This document shows positions 54,756 through 64,000 of a DNA stretch of 64,000 nucleotides, one piece after another. This DNA comes from Corticium candelabrum (taxonomy: Eukaryota > Porifera > Homoscleromorpha > Homosclerophorida > Plakinidae). The translations under genes and the position numbers were made by a program. Each line of letters starts with the position of its first letter. The stretch's first letter is position 1. The notes under the pieces were generated by a model, which was not told the origin of the DNA, did not search any database, and saw only the letters and a list, made by a program, of their open reading frames with translations. The stretch lies in assembly GCF_963422355.1 (NCBI RefSeq), contig NC_085089.1:8102452-8166451 (forward strand). The letters run 5' to 3'.

Positions 54756-56300
54756 TCTGACTTTTGTCTTTGCGTGGACGAACTTCAGTCATGTTTTTTT
54801 CTCTTGACGTTAGTTACTTTGGATTTTCGCAAAGCAGCGGTGGTATGTTGAGTGTACATATCTTAGAAACTAAAATACTGTCGTGTCTTTGGAACTCCAG
54901 CACGTCTGCGCATTCATCGAACCAACAATGGACGAACCGCCAACCAGATTCGTGAAACGTTCATGAGAGTTTTTACCAGAACAGTGTATTTCCTGTTTGC
55001 GATTGTCGAAAACAGAACTTATAATTAGTAACCTGTCTGCAACTAGACTAGTAGGACTACTGCTAACGCGAATCGCTTCGTAGCGACATTTGTACGGGAA
55101 ACTAACAACAAGAAGCGATAATTATGTACTGTAGGTAACTTTCGTACTTTGACGACTAATATACGTAGACTATTTGCGGGCTTTTATTTGTGGTACGGTC
55201 ACGTGAAACAACAGTCGCTTTGTACGATTTTTAGATAGATTTTTACGTAGCACACGCGAAATAGCGTTTACATTCGTATTTTCTTCGCGACAATTCTATC
55301 GTGGAGGCTCTGACCCCAAACTGCTTTCTGCACGTGATGGGAGGAGAGAAAGCAGATATCAATTTGAGGTCCTCTGTAATACGGGTTTGAGCTGTTATTA
55401 CTATTTGTACAATATCTTGTTTCGTTATCAGGAGGGATATGCGTCAATTTCGACGCCAACTTCAATTTTTCTCCAGAAAGACGAGTCTACAGCAGCTCTC
55501 GTCGCTCGGAAATGGTGAAGGTAAGACTGCCTGCTCTCCGGATCACTTTACTGCACTAGACGAGCAGTTGGATATTTGGGTGTTTGACATTTGCAAAGGG
55601 CGTTTGGCAGTTGTTGGGTGTTTGACGTTTGCGAAAGACGTTTGGTGGTCTGTTGGTCTACGTACCGCAAGCTAGATAGCTGCAATCGTCTAGTTGACGA
55701 GTAAACACACTTAATTGTACAAATTGAAAGTGCATCGTTCATAGGTCCTACACAACAGGGTGTGCTCACGACTTCCACAGTCTGCTTGGCTTCGTAGTCG
55801 TTTTGTAGCGATTTCAAATGACGCAACGGCGCCCAGGTAAAAATCTTGGCACGACCTGCTGGTCTAGTAGATTTGTATCTTGGGTGGTCTGAAAATTTGA
55901 TAGTGTAAGTTTCACTTCGAGTTTGTGTTATTGCAAATGATAAAATGTGTTTCTAAAAGTCGTTTGGCTATCGCCAGGATGTAAGATTGCGTGTTTGTCT
56001 GGCCCTCATTCTGGTTACATGCTGGGAAGGACTGGACAGGCAGGCTTAGCCTAATAGCTCAAGTGACGTCACTGTCCGGTTTCTGCGTCAGCTGGCTTGT
56101 GTTGCAGTGTTTTTACTGGCATCCACATGTCTGCTACTAATTTTTTATGCAGTACAGTAGTTGTGATTCGTTGTGCCACCGCAAGTTTCCTCCGCATCTA
56201 AATAGATGCAGTTCTCGGGCACCCCACACCCCACACGACACACCCCACACACGCCCATAGCTGGGTGCCAGATTGTTCTAGTCTAGCAGGTTTACGCGGT
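54756..56300. other. Intergenic region right of the tRNA
   Basis: No supported gene. A short ATG-initiated frame at 55439-55521 ends at a GTAAG donor and could be a first exon, but no partner exon was found. A 38-bp unit TTGGGTGTTTGAC...GCGTTTGG occurs twice in tandem at 55576-55651. CCCCACAC-rich low complexity lies at 56221-56256, and an assembly gap follows. Confidence 0.5.
55576..55651. repeat. Two tandem copies of a 38-bp unit
   Basis: Units start TTGGGTGTTTGACATTTGCA and TTGGGTGTTTGACGTTTGCG; they differ at a handful of positions. Confidence 0.75.
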
Positions 56301-56500
56301 NNNNNNNNNNNNNNNNNNNNNNNNNNNNNNNNNNNNNNNNNNNNNNNNNNNNNNNNNNNNNNNNNNNNNNNNNNNNNNNNNNNNNNNNNNNNNNNNNNNN
56401 NNNNNNNNNNNNNNNNNNNNNNNNNNNNNNNNNNNNNNNNNNNNNNNNNNNNNNNNNNNNNNNNNNNNNNNNNNNNNNNNNNNNNNNNNNNNNNNNNNNN
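56301..56500. other. Assembly gap of 200 N
   Basis: Exactly 200 N. It separates the 5' side of retroelement copy 1 from the tRNA/CSDE1 side, and is where the missing 3' half of the myotubularin gene would have to lie if the scaffold join is right. Confidence 0.95.
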
Positions 56501-57138
56501 AAATTGAACCAAAAGATATATATACAACATCCAACAATAGAGCAGACATTGTTGTGTTTGACTCAACATGTGGGGGAAATGTCGAGCTTGATGTGGCCCT
56601 TGCTCACCCCTGGAGCCAGGACATTCTGCGAAGTGCAGCAACTACAGATGGAGCTGCAGCAAGAAGAAGAGAAGACATCAAACATAGCAAATACTCTCAA
56701 GAGCAGTTGCCTGGAGGGTACACTCCTACCCTTATTCCACTAGTTTTCGAGCACTTTGGTGGGTGGGGAGAAGAAGCATCAACGTTCCTCAATAAACTTT
56801 CCAAACTATATAGAGATGAAGAAGGAAGAAACAATCCCTCAGATTTTAAAACACATTGGAGAAGACGCTTGTCAGTACAACTTCAGCGTTGCAATGCCTC
56901 GGTGTTGGCTAGAAAGATGATCAGAGTAACATATGGACAGAATACTGACCAGAGTTTAGATGTTGTTCAACTTTCAATTCAGTAAACTAAATTTCGGTTT
57001 GTAGGCTCCGTAGGGGAGCTTTTTAATGCTAATTGTTATTTGTGTAATTGTAATTGTAGTTGTGACACTTGTTGTTCATTAGCTGTTACTTTAGTTTCAC
57101 CTGTATTAGCTTTGATGTATAAAAATATATGAAAATTT

Positions 57139-57172
<34 letters not shown>

Positions 57173-57175
57173 CAA

Positions 57176-57226
<51 letters not shown>

Positions 57227-57278
57227 AACAGACAGACAAGTAGACAGACAGACAGACAGACAAACAAACAAACAGACA
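56501..57278 (+). mobile_element. Retroelement copy 1: REL-domain 3' fragment with (GACA)n tail
   Basis: Coding to the stop at 56985: RADIVVFDSTCGGNVELDVA, LAHPWSQDI, PLVFEHFGGWGEEASTFL, HWRRRLSVQLQRCNA. This is the C-terminal region shared with copies 2-4. In copy 4 it follows a reverse transcriptase and a Cys-His knuckle; RPD...DhxhAHP resembles the PD-(D/E)XK restriction-like endonuclease of R2-type elements. A 3' UTR of about 150 bp ends in ATATATGAAAATTT and then about 140 bp of GACA/AACA repeats. The 5' part is lost in the assembly gap. Confidence 0.75.
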
Positions 57279-57281
57279 AAC

Positions 57282-57518
57282 CTGTGAAAGTTGGCAACTT
57301 TAATCAAGTCAATGTCTGCCACACAAGATGGCACAATGATTTCCCGTGGATATGTCACACACAAAGATTCGACTAAAAGAACCACACGCACAAGCTTGGC
57401 ATCACAGCCACAACATCAGCAGTAACTTTGAGACATACACAGTTCTGTTATTCTCCAAATATGACTCCCCATCACGTTCATTCTTTCTGCTTCACCTACA
57501 CAACATGAACACTGTATA

Positions 57519-57558
<40 letters not shown>

Positions 57559-57614
57559 AATTTCATTTTATTGAAACACAAACTCTATGTTACATTTCTA
57601 ACACTAAATACTAC

Positions 57615-57650
<36 letters not shown>

Positions 57651-58466
57651 AATACATATATTTGCATATTGCAACTGCTAGTACAGGTCCAGCAACTAAC
57701 AGCAAATAACGAGCTACCAATTGTTTGTAATAAGAGTCTAAATATAATTTATGAGTTAGCAAGTCTACACAGTTTTTTTGACAGCACCCAAGCATTACAT
57801 CGCTGAAGAGCAATAGAAAAAGCTAGACGCCAGAGAGACTTGAATTCCGTGCTGTTCTTGCAGCCGTATTTATCTACAGACAGCTCAGACAGGTGATGAA
57901 GAAAGTTGATGGCGTGCTCACCCCATCTCCCAAAATGTTCAAACACTAAAGGTGTACAGTTTGAGCCATTTCCAAATATGTCTACTTCCTTTCCATATTT
58001 CTGTAATTTTACCATTCCTCTCTGCTTGTCTATCTGTCTGTCTGTCTGTCTGTCTGCTTGTGCAATCAACTTTCATTCATTAACCAACCAACCTGCAAGT
58101 GAATAAACATTAAGAGACCTTGAAGATTCAAGAATGTCAAAATCCAGGGCTGATGACAACGCATTTTGATAACAAAATGCAAACAGTTTGGCAAAATACT
58201 AAACGAAACCAACACTTCTGACCATTTCTAATACACATCAAACACAACAACAATAACATGCACACGCAGTCACCTGTGGTTTCATGTGATTCTTAATTTC
58301 AGCCTTCAGACTGTCTGCCTTGTAACTACTCATTGGCTGTAATCCAAACTAGAACAGAATGACATTATTGAACATGCACCAAATCATTGCAGAAAAGTAT
58401 AACAATCAAGAATATTGCAGCAACAAAAATCTCTTGCTATGAAGCATGTGTGTGTCACAATGTCAC

Positions 58467-58541
<75 letters not shown>

Positions 58542-58765
58542 AAATGCGTAACGCACGTACATTTGCATAAAAATCAAAACAAATACATTCCACATCCAAC
58601 TTCATTTACCTATCCCACTGACCTGGTACAGCTGCCCTGTAGAACAGATAATTCTCACGACACCTTCCAGCTTGATTCGTTCTTCACTAAGAGTCAGCCC
58701 TGGACCTTTCTTGACAGCAGATATCTCAGTCAGTGGGATTGCCAGTTCCACCTCCCACTGCGACA
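57282..58765 (-). CDS. Myotubularin-related protein, partial (GRAM region and start of phosphatase domain)
   Basis: Five exons join in phase: 58623-58765, 58274-58348, 58093-58198, 57439-57495, 57282-57372. They encode WEVELAIPLTEISAVKK...RIICSTGQLYQ, FGLQPMSSYKADSLKAEI, YFAKLFAFCYQNALSSA, ERMNVMGSHIWRITEL and SLCVTYPREIIVPSCVADID. The pattern follows the PH-GRAM fold and the linker (W-R-I, LC-TYP--hhVP) leading into the phosphatase domain of myotubularins, which act on PI3P and PI(3,5)P2 on endosomes. The spacing resembles MTMR3/4 but the subfamily is not certain. Neither the 5' end nor the catalytic CSDGWDRT exon was found: the next intron enters (TGTC)n, retroelement copy 1 and the N gap. 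Retroelement copy 2 sits in the intron between the third and fourth exons. Confidence 0.75.
57613..58061 (-). mobile_element. Retroelement copy 2: 3' fragment bounded by (TGTC)n on both sides
   Basis: Minus-strand coding (57749-58000): TPLVFEHFGRWGEHAINFLH, STEFKSLWRLAFSIALQRCN, WVLSKKL. The 3' UTR ends ATATATGTATTGACGGACAG and runs into (GACA)n (57613-57650 on the plus strand as TGTC). The upstream side is also a TGTC array (58028-58061). It lies inside a myotubularin intron. Confidence 0.75.
58470..58538. repeat. (TG)n microsatellite
   Basis: TG tract of about 69 bp in the first visible myotubularin intron. Confidence 0.97.
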
Positions 58766-59117
58766 CTAAAGACAATTTGATCTAAGATGATCATCTGTAG
58801 TGTGATTGCTAGACTATCTGTCTGTCTGTGTTGAGTATTCTGTACAGTACGTTGCTCTGTAAGGGAACTATCCTATCAGTGTTGTGATAATAATACACTA
58901 TTATAAATAAATCCGTCCCTAGGGCGGATATGTGTTATCTGTATTATATACAATAAAATATTTTTTAAAAGTATAAATAAATAAATAAATAAATATAGAA
59001 AACAAACAAATGAACAAACCAACAACAAATAAAGAAATAGACAATAAATACTACATTTTCAATTTATTATTGAAATATTAATAAATTTCAGTATGTACGT
59101 TTATTTTGATCCTGTAC
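58766..59117. other. AT-rich spacer
   Basis: No gene seen; 58970-59090 is AAAT/AAAC-rich low complexity. Probably an intron of the myotubularin gene, whose 5' exons would lie beyond the transposons. Confidence 0.45.
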
Positions 59118-59719
59118 GGTAACTGTCTGTCTGTCTGTGCCTGCCTGCCTATCTGTCCATCCATCTGTCATACTGAAGACCGTCCAGACATTACAATGGT
59201 TGATCCAAATACTAGACAGAATTTGGATCTTGATGTTTCACTTGCTCATCCGTGGAGTCAGGACATTAGTAGGAGAGCTAGCAAGGAAAATGGTCATGCT
59301 GCCGCGACAAGAGAAGAAAAGAAAACAAAAAATATTCAGAAGAGCTTGTTCCAGGAGGATATGTATCAAGATGTGTTCCTCTTGTGATAGAACATTTTGG
59401 GAGGTGGAACACAAAGGCAGAGAATTTTTTGCAGCATCTGTCACAACAATCAGCAAATCCAGAAGCCAATTTTAATGCTTCCATGTTCATGTCGTATTGG
59501 AGAAAAGATTTTCTACAATTCTGCAAAGATGCAATGCCAAGTTATCCTTAGAAAACTTTCATAACTGCCACTTGATCATGGTGATTCACATAGATTATTT
59601 GACTTTATAGTCAAGGCCAAGTCCATTAGTTAATCTATGACTTTGTTGTTTGCAAAGACTGGTTCGCTTTCACAAATTCCTAGCATATGTACAAGTAAAG
59701 TCTATATGAGAATAAAGTA

Positions 59720-59752
<33 letters not shown>

Positions 59753-59785
59753 AGGTCTGTCTGTCTGGTCCATCCGTCTGTCAAT
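59118..59785 (+). mobile_element. Retroelement copy 3: frameshifted 3' fragment between (TGTC)n arrays
   Basis: Plus-strand remnants RQNLDLDVSLAHPWSQDISR and, in another frame, PLVIEHFGRWNTKAENFLQH and SYWRKDFLQ. At least one frameshift. TGTC arrays at 59125-59170 and 59720-59780 bound it. Here the array reads TGTC in the element's sense direction, opposite to copies 1, 2 and 4. Confidence 0.7.
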
Positions 59786-61227
59786 CTTGATCAGGGCTCA
59801 AAAAATCCGGTCGCCAAGTTGCCATATGGCGACCACTTCTAGATGGTTGGCAACTAAACAAATGGTGTGGTCACCAATTTGGCGGCTAGAAATATTTGGT
59901 AGTTTCTACTAGCCTTTAGTGACAGTGGCTCCTGAATGCAAACCACCTGCTCAGCAGATGTTTTGCGTTACAATTAACATATGTTGCCGCCTTCTACGTC
60001 TATTTAGCACCTTTGTACATATCCTGTAACAACATATCACCTAGCAATCTATTGCGAGTCGTTGCTATTCTTTTTTCATGGACTCTACTGCCTGCACCGA
60101 TCTGATTGGTCTCTGCCATCAGGTCCAGACAAACCCAACTAAAGACATGCAGGCGCGTATAATTTTTCAAACAATCGCGGTCACTCCTATAGAATCCTAT
60201 CTTTCCTAGATATGCTACACCAACAAATCCAATTCAACAGCTCCATCATCGACGAGATGCCATTGCACAGCAGCTTCTCCCGAATAAAACATGAAATCCG
60301 CAGCCAATCGTAAGTGAAGGTGACGGCAACTGCCTATCTATATCCTTTTCTATGCTGTTCAAAGGAAACGAAGAACTAGACCATCTTGAATTATTGAGAC
60401 AAATAAAAACTATTATGCAGGTCTTTGCAAAGGGCGGACATAGGAAGTGGCAAAACAAACAGCTTTTTCCGCAGCAAGCTGCTTGAGTGTCTTTCTATCA
60501 AAAGAACTACCAGGTACGTCCAGGAGCTCATATGTCTCCTAGTGCTACTAAGAAAGTTTTGTTCAGACAAAAGTTTCTGCATGTCCAGTTCTGAAATCTA
60601 GGTGTTGAATGATGCCACGCGCTCTTGAAGTGCTACTATAACAAAGTTTATCAGATGCATTCCAAAAATTAGCACAGCTAGCCATAGGAAACCACGTGGG
60701 GTGTGGGGTTTTCCCTTGAGAGTTACCAGATGTACCTACTGTTCTCAGCAAATCAATAGTGGCACTTAGTCATATAGAGAATTAAGGAACGCTCAAAGAA
60801 TGCTCATGTCTTATTGGATGGATTGCCAGGATGTGGATGTGATGACAAACCACATAATCACATTAATTAACATTACAAAACCACACAAACCACATTTTTG
60901 TTTGGTTGTAGCTATACAATTAGTTGAAAGTTTCTATAAAATATTGAATACTCATACTATTACATAAAAAGAATCCCAAATACAATACTGTAGATTGGTG
61001 TGTCTACTAGCCAATGTTCATCCAACGTTACTGCAAATTCCTAGTTAGGTATTAATTTAATGTCAAACATGATAATCTTGAAAAGGATCTCAACAGTGAT
61101 ATTAATGACTTGTTTACTTCTGGAATCACTGACCTAGAAACTAGTGAAAGTTTGGCAACCAAACGTTCCTCTAGGTGGCCAAACTGGCGACCAGATTCAA
61201 ACACATTTTTCAAACCCTGATCTTGAT
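59784..61227. mobile_element. hAT-like element, 1428 bp, 8-bp target duplication, OTU remnant
   Basis: Element 59792-61219 begins CAGGGCTCAAAAAATCCGG and, read from the right end, CAGGGTTTGAAAAATG, both followed within 35 bp by GGTCGCCA. Direct repeats ATCTTGAT flank it at 59784-59791 and 61220-61227; 8 bp and the pattern nTnnnnAn fit hAT insertion. No transposase frame survives. At about 60298-60420 on + is an OTU-protease-like remnant (SEGDGNCLSISFSMLF), with the Asp-Gly-Asn-Cys active-site context. Confidence 0.85.
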
Positions 61228-61345
61228 ATATTATTTTTGTCTGTCTGTCTGGTCCATCGTCTGTCAATCTTGATATATTATTTTTATCTGTCTGTCTGTC
61301 TATTCATCTGTTTGTCTGACCGTCTGTCTGTCTGTCTGGTCATAG
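61228..61345. repeat. TGTC-rich tandem repeat right of the hAT-like element
   Basis: A composite unit of about 49 bp (GTCTGTCTGG + TCCATC + GTCTGTCAATCTTGATATAT + TATTTTT) occurs about twice here. The start of another unit lies to the left of the hAT insertion at 59755-59791, showing the insertion split one unit. Confidence 0.7.
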
Positions 61346-61439
61346 TCCCAACCACAATAAACATCCATGTCAACAAAAGGTAAACCTAGACCCACACAAC
61401 TGTATGAAACAACATAAGAATTCTACATACAGAACGCGT

Positions 61440-64000
61440 ATGTCTGTCTACTTGTCTGTCTGTCTACTTGTCTGTCTGTTAATACATATATTTTCAAACA
61501 TGAACTACGATACAATAGCAATAACCGCTAATTACTTGTGTCAATAAAATGTTCCTAAAGCAACTGCATACTAGTAACTACATAAGGGACATACATGTCC
61601 CTGTCTAAATAATTAAAGAACAACTTGTGTCTGACTGTCTGTCAACGTTCTTCACTTGACGGCTGATCTTCTTTGATAAAAGTTTAGCATTACATGATTG
61701 TAGAGCAACTGATAAGCATCGCCTCCAATAATTCTTGAACTGGCCTCCGTTTTTCTTGCCAAATTCATCAACCGATTTCTCAGACAGTTGATGGAGGTAC
61801 TTGTGAGCCTCCTGGCCCCAACACCCAAAGTGTTCCAGTACTGAAGGAATCACTTTTGCGTGTCCTCCTGCTACTAGTATCTTGTCCTTATACTTTTTAG
61901 CTTTCAGTTCTTTTCTGGCTTGTGCTGCAAACCCATCTTGATCTGCTGCTCTTTCAATTATGTCTTGATTCCAAGGGTGAGCCAGTGAAATATCAAGATC
62001 ATAGGATGTTCCAATGCAAGCATTAAAAACTGAAACGTCTGGTCGGTCGTTGCTGTTAGCGTAACGATCTCTTAACTCGACATGATGAGGGATTGAAAGA
62101 GTTCTTAAACAATCAGCCCCGACACCAGTGATGGCGTTGTGTGACCAAACAGGGCCACCCCCTGTTTTGCAAGTAAGGAGGTGAAAACCGTGTTCATCAA
62201 GCCTTCGACCACATTCACACTGCTTTAAATGAGACGACAGTGGCATACTACAACCCAACCTCACACGTGTTGCCAAACAGTAATCACCAGAACTAAGTGC
62301 AAACTTCGTGGAAGTGGGAATAGCATCCAACCATGCCCCTGCACACCTCCCTTGCAGAGATCTCAGACGAGCCTTATCTCTCATAGACTCCAATCCTTGT
62401 ATAAATGTTGAGAGTGTGTGCTTGGTACGCTCCAAGCTTAGTTTGCATTGGAGATTTTTGATGTCACTAAGGATGTCTGCTAAAGAATGGTTGTCAGGAG
62501 TAGAAGACTTTAACGCTATATGCCCATTCTTCCTTCAAATTGGCAGACCAAAGATAAGTCATTAGCAATAGAAGTGAACCGAGCAGGAAGTGCTTGAATA
62601 GATTGTGCCCAACCTGCTACAAAAGCATCAGCAGACAACGACTCAATGTTGGTCAATCCAAATCCACCATGCCTAATGGGCAAAGTAGCTTGAAGCCATT
62701 GCTTGCTGGTTAGGTCAGGGCACTGAACTAACCGTATAAATGTCGACTTTGTCAAACTGTCATGAGCCTGAACTGCTGAACGTACATGTTCTGGGTTCAC
62801 AGATCTGATGAGATGATTCATACGAGTGACATGACAATATCTCAGAAGTAAACACCCACTTTGCACATCCTCTAGTGACAAGAGTTGATCACAGAGAGTC
62901 TGACACGATTTTGCAAAATCCAAACAGTTCTCTGTGACATATTCCACGTGGCCAACAGGAACTCCTAAAATCGTGGTACCATAAGATAATACTTTAATAC
63001 CTTCAGGCCTCTGTAGAAAAGAAATCTTTGTGCTACCAAACAGTTCACACTTCTTCAAACCAATGGCAGAAAACGATCCCTTCAAGGCATCCAGAGCTAA
63101 AAGAACATCTGCATGAGAACCGATCACAAACACATCATCTAGATATGCCAGCAATTGTGTGGCAGAATGGAGTTCCTGAACCTTTGCGAGGATTGGCTGT
63201 ATAGCAATTGAAAAAAGAGCTGGCCCCAGAGGGTCCCCTGATGACTCCCTGTTGTGACAAAAGGTTAAAACTGGAAGAACTTTGTTGAAAAATGAGAGGA
63301 CTACTCTGCAAATACAGACTAAAGACATGATCATACAAATCTGGAAAAGACTTTGGCGTTTCATCAAGAAGGCAGGATCTGTCCAAAGAATTAAATGCAT
63401 TCCTTATGTCAGTCTTGACGATTACCCAGTCAGGATGCGAGTCCAATAGCAGCTGTGATGGACAAGCAGTTTTGATCCACCTTGAACTGCAACTCCATGT
63501 TGTTGTAAAGGAGAGAAGAACTGAGCAAAAGAATTCTTCTTCTGAATACAGATAGTTTTGGCAGTCAATAGCCTCAATGACTCTCCAATGGCAATGGGCC
63601 TTACATCTCCATTTGACTTCGGAATAGCAATTAGGCGAGATGCTGAAAGAAGGGTTGATGCACCGGAAGGTATCCTGCCTTTGGCAATCATTGAACAAAT
63701 ACAAAATAGACCTTCTTCAGTTGATTCACATTCAGCTAAGATCTTCAGGTGTTCATACCACCATCCAGATGGTCCTGTGCCTGAGCCCCTTGGAAGACTA
63801 TTAACTGCTATTAGAAATGAAGATCTAGACAACTCAATAGGGTTGAAGGAATCTGCATACTGATCTCTCACAATGTCGTAGTCTCTTTGTGGATGCTTTC
63901 TTGCCAACTTTTCAGCAACATCTTCAGACGTAGGTGCTAGTCCTGGGCTGAATAGTAACTTTGCAGCTCTGGAGAGCTCTCCACATCTAAACAATCGAAG
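61440..64000 (-). mobile_element. Retroelement copy 4: RT-REL non-LTR retrotransposon, frameshifted, runs off the window
   Basis: Longest copy. From right to left on the minus strand: N-terminal region (63422-63994, LARKHPQRDYDIVRDQYADS), RT fingers/palm (RLIAIPKSNGDVRPIAIG, VIVKTDIRNAFNSLDRSCLL), then in further frames GDPLGPALFSIAIQPIL and LLAYLDDVFVIG (catalytic Tyr-x-Asp-Asp box) at 62516-63400. Next come the thumb-like region, and at 61605-62435 a Cys-His knuckle (CECGRRLDEHGFHLLTC) and RPDVSVFN...LDISLAHPWNQD, the restriction-like endonuclease. Frameshifts near 63460, 63230 and 62480 break it. The 3' UTR ends AATATATGTATTAACAGAC and then (GACA)n (61440-61480). Domain order and a single downstream endonuclease fit R2/R4-type elements. 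Confidence 0.85.

Noticed and set aside
55439-55521. ATG-initiated possible first exon ending at GTAAG
   Set aside because: No downstream exon or family match was found before the assembly gap; kept only as a remark in the intergenic entry.
57138-57278. (GACA)n/(AACA)n stretch as a possible CRISPR-like array
   Set aside because: Units are 4 bp with no spacers; it is a simple repeat attached to a retroelement 3' end in a eukaryotic genome.

Overview
This window is animal nuclear DNA, most likely from an early-branching metazoan such as a sponge. The evidence is a set of animal-type genes (C/EBP, WASHC1, SRP9, TRMT5, ABAT, CSDE1, a myotubularin, Ig/FN3 receptors) with many GT-AG introns of only about 50-70 nt, short intergenic spacers, abundant (TG)n and (TGTC)n microsatellites, and THAP/SWIM, hAT-like and REL-type retrotransposon remnants. 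The phylum is inferred from overall character and is not proven. Exon joins were made by eye from splice signals, reading-frame continuity and remembered family sequences; no search was run.

Layout. 1-21655 (+) is a tandem array of three paralogous single-pass receptors, called A, B and C here. A is cut by the left edge; B and C are complete, 16 exons each. Each complete ectodomain has four Ig-like and six FN3 domains, then one membrane helix and a long kinase-free tail that differs strongly between paralogues. 21849-23993 holds a head-to-head pair: SRP9 (-) and an unrecognised lysine-rich protein (+). 25682-28284 is a second head-to-head pair: a C/EBP-type bZIP factor (-) and WASHC1 (+). 28775-32041 (-) encodes a DUF4470/MYND-finger protein. 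32527-35742 is a third head-to-head pair: TRMT5 (-) and a sororin-like protein (+). 36326-39507 (-) is 4-aminobutyrate aminotransferase (ABAT) in 16 exons. 39508-45107 is gene-poor and carries a 2-kb THAP/SWIM-encoding transposon relic with a nested 129-bp MITE. 45108-54612 (+) is CSDE1/UNR in at least 26 exons with several TE insertions in its introns. A tRNA-Leu(TAG) follows at 54674.

From 56501 to the right edge the window is dominated by four decayed copies of a REL-type non-LTR retrotransposon associated with (GACA)n/(TGTC)n arrays and by a hAT-like element with a clean 8-bp target duplication. They sit within and beside a myotubularin-related gene (57282-58765, -) that runs into a 200-N assembly gap before its catalytic domain is reached.

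Most promising for novelty: the Ig4-FN3(6) receptor cluster. It has half-WSXWS motifs in the FN3 domains, a cysteine-rich extension in FN3-3, YxxQ-type tyrosines, swapped or diverged tails, and a near-identical tract between A and B that suggests gene conversion. Also notable are the TGCGCATGC (NRF1-like) motif at all three divergent promoters, the retroelement family that ends in and lies next to (GACA)n repeats, and the FGF-motif sororin-like gene.
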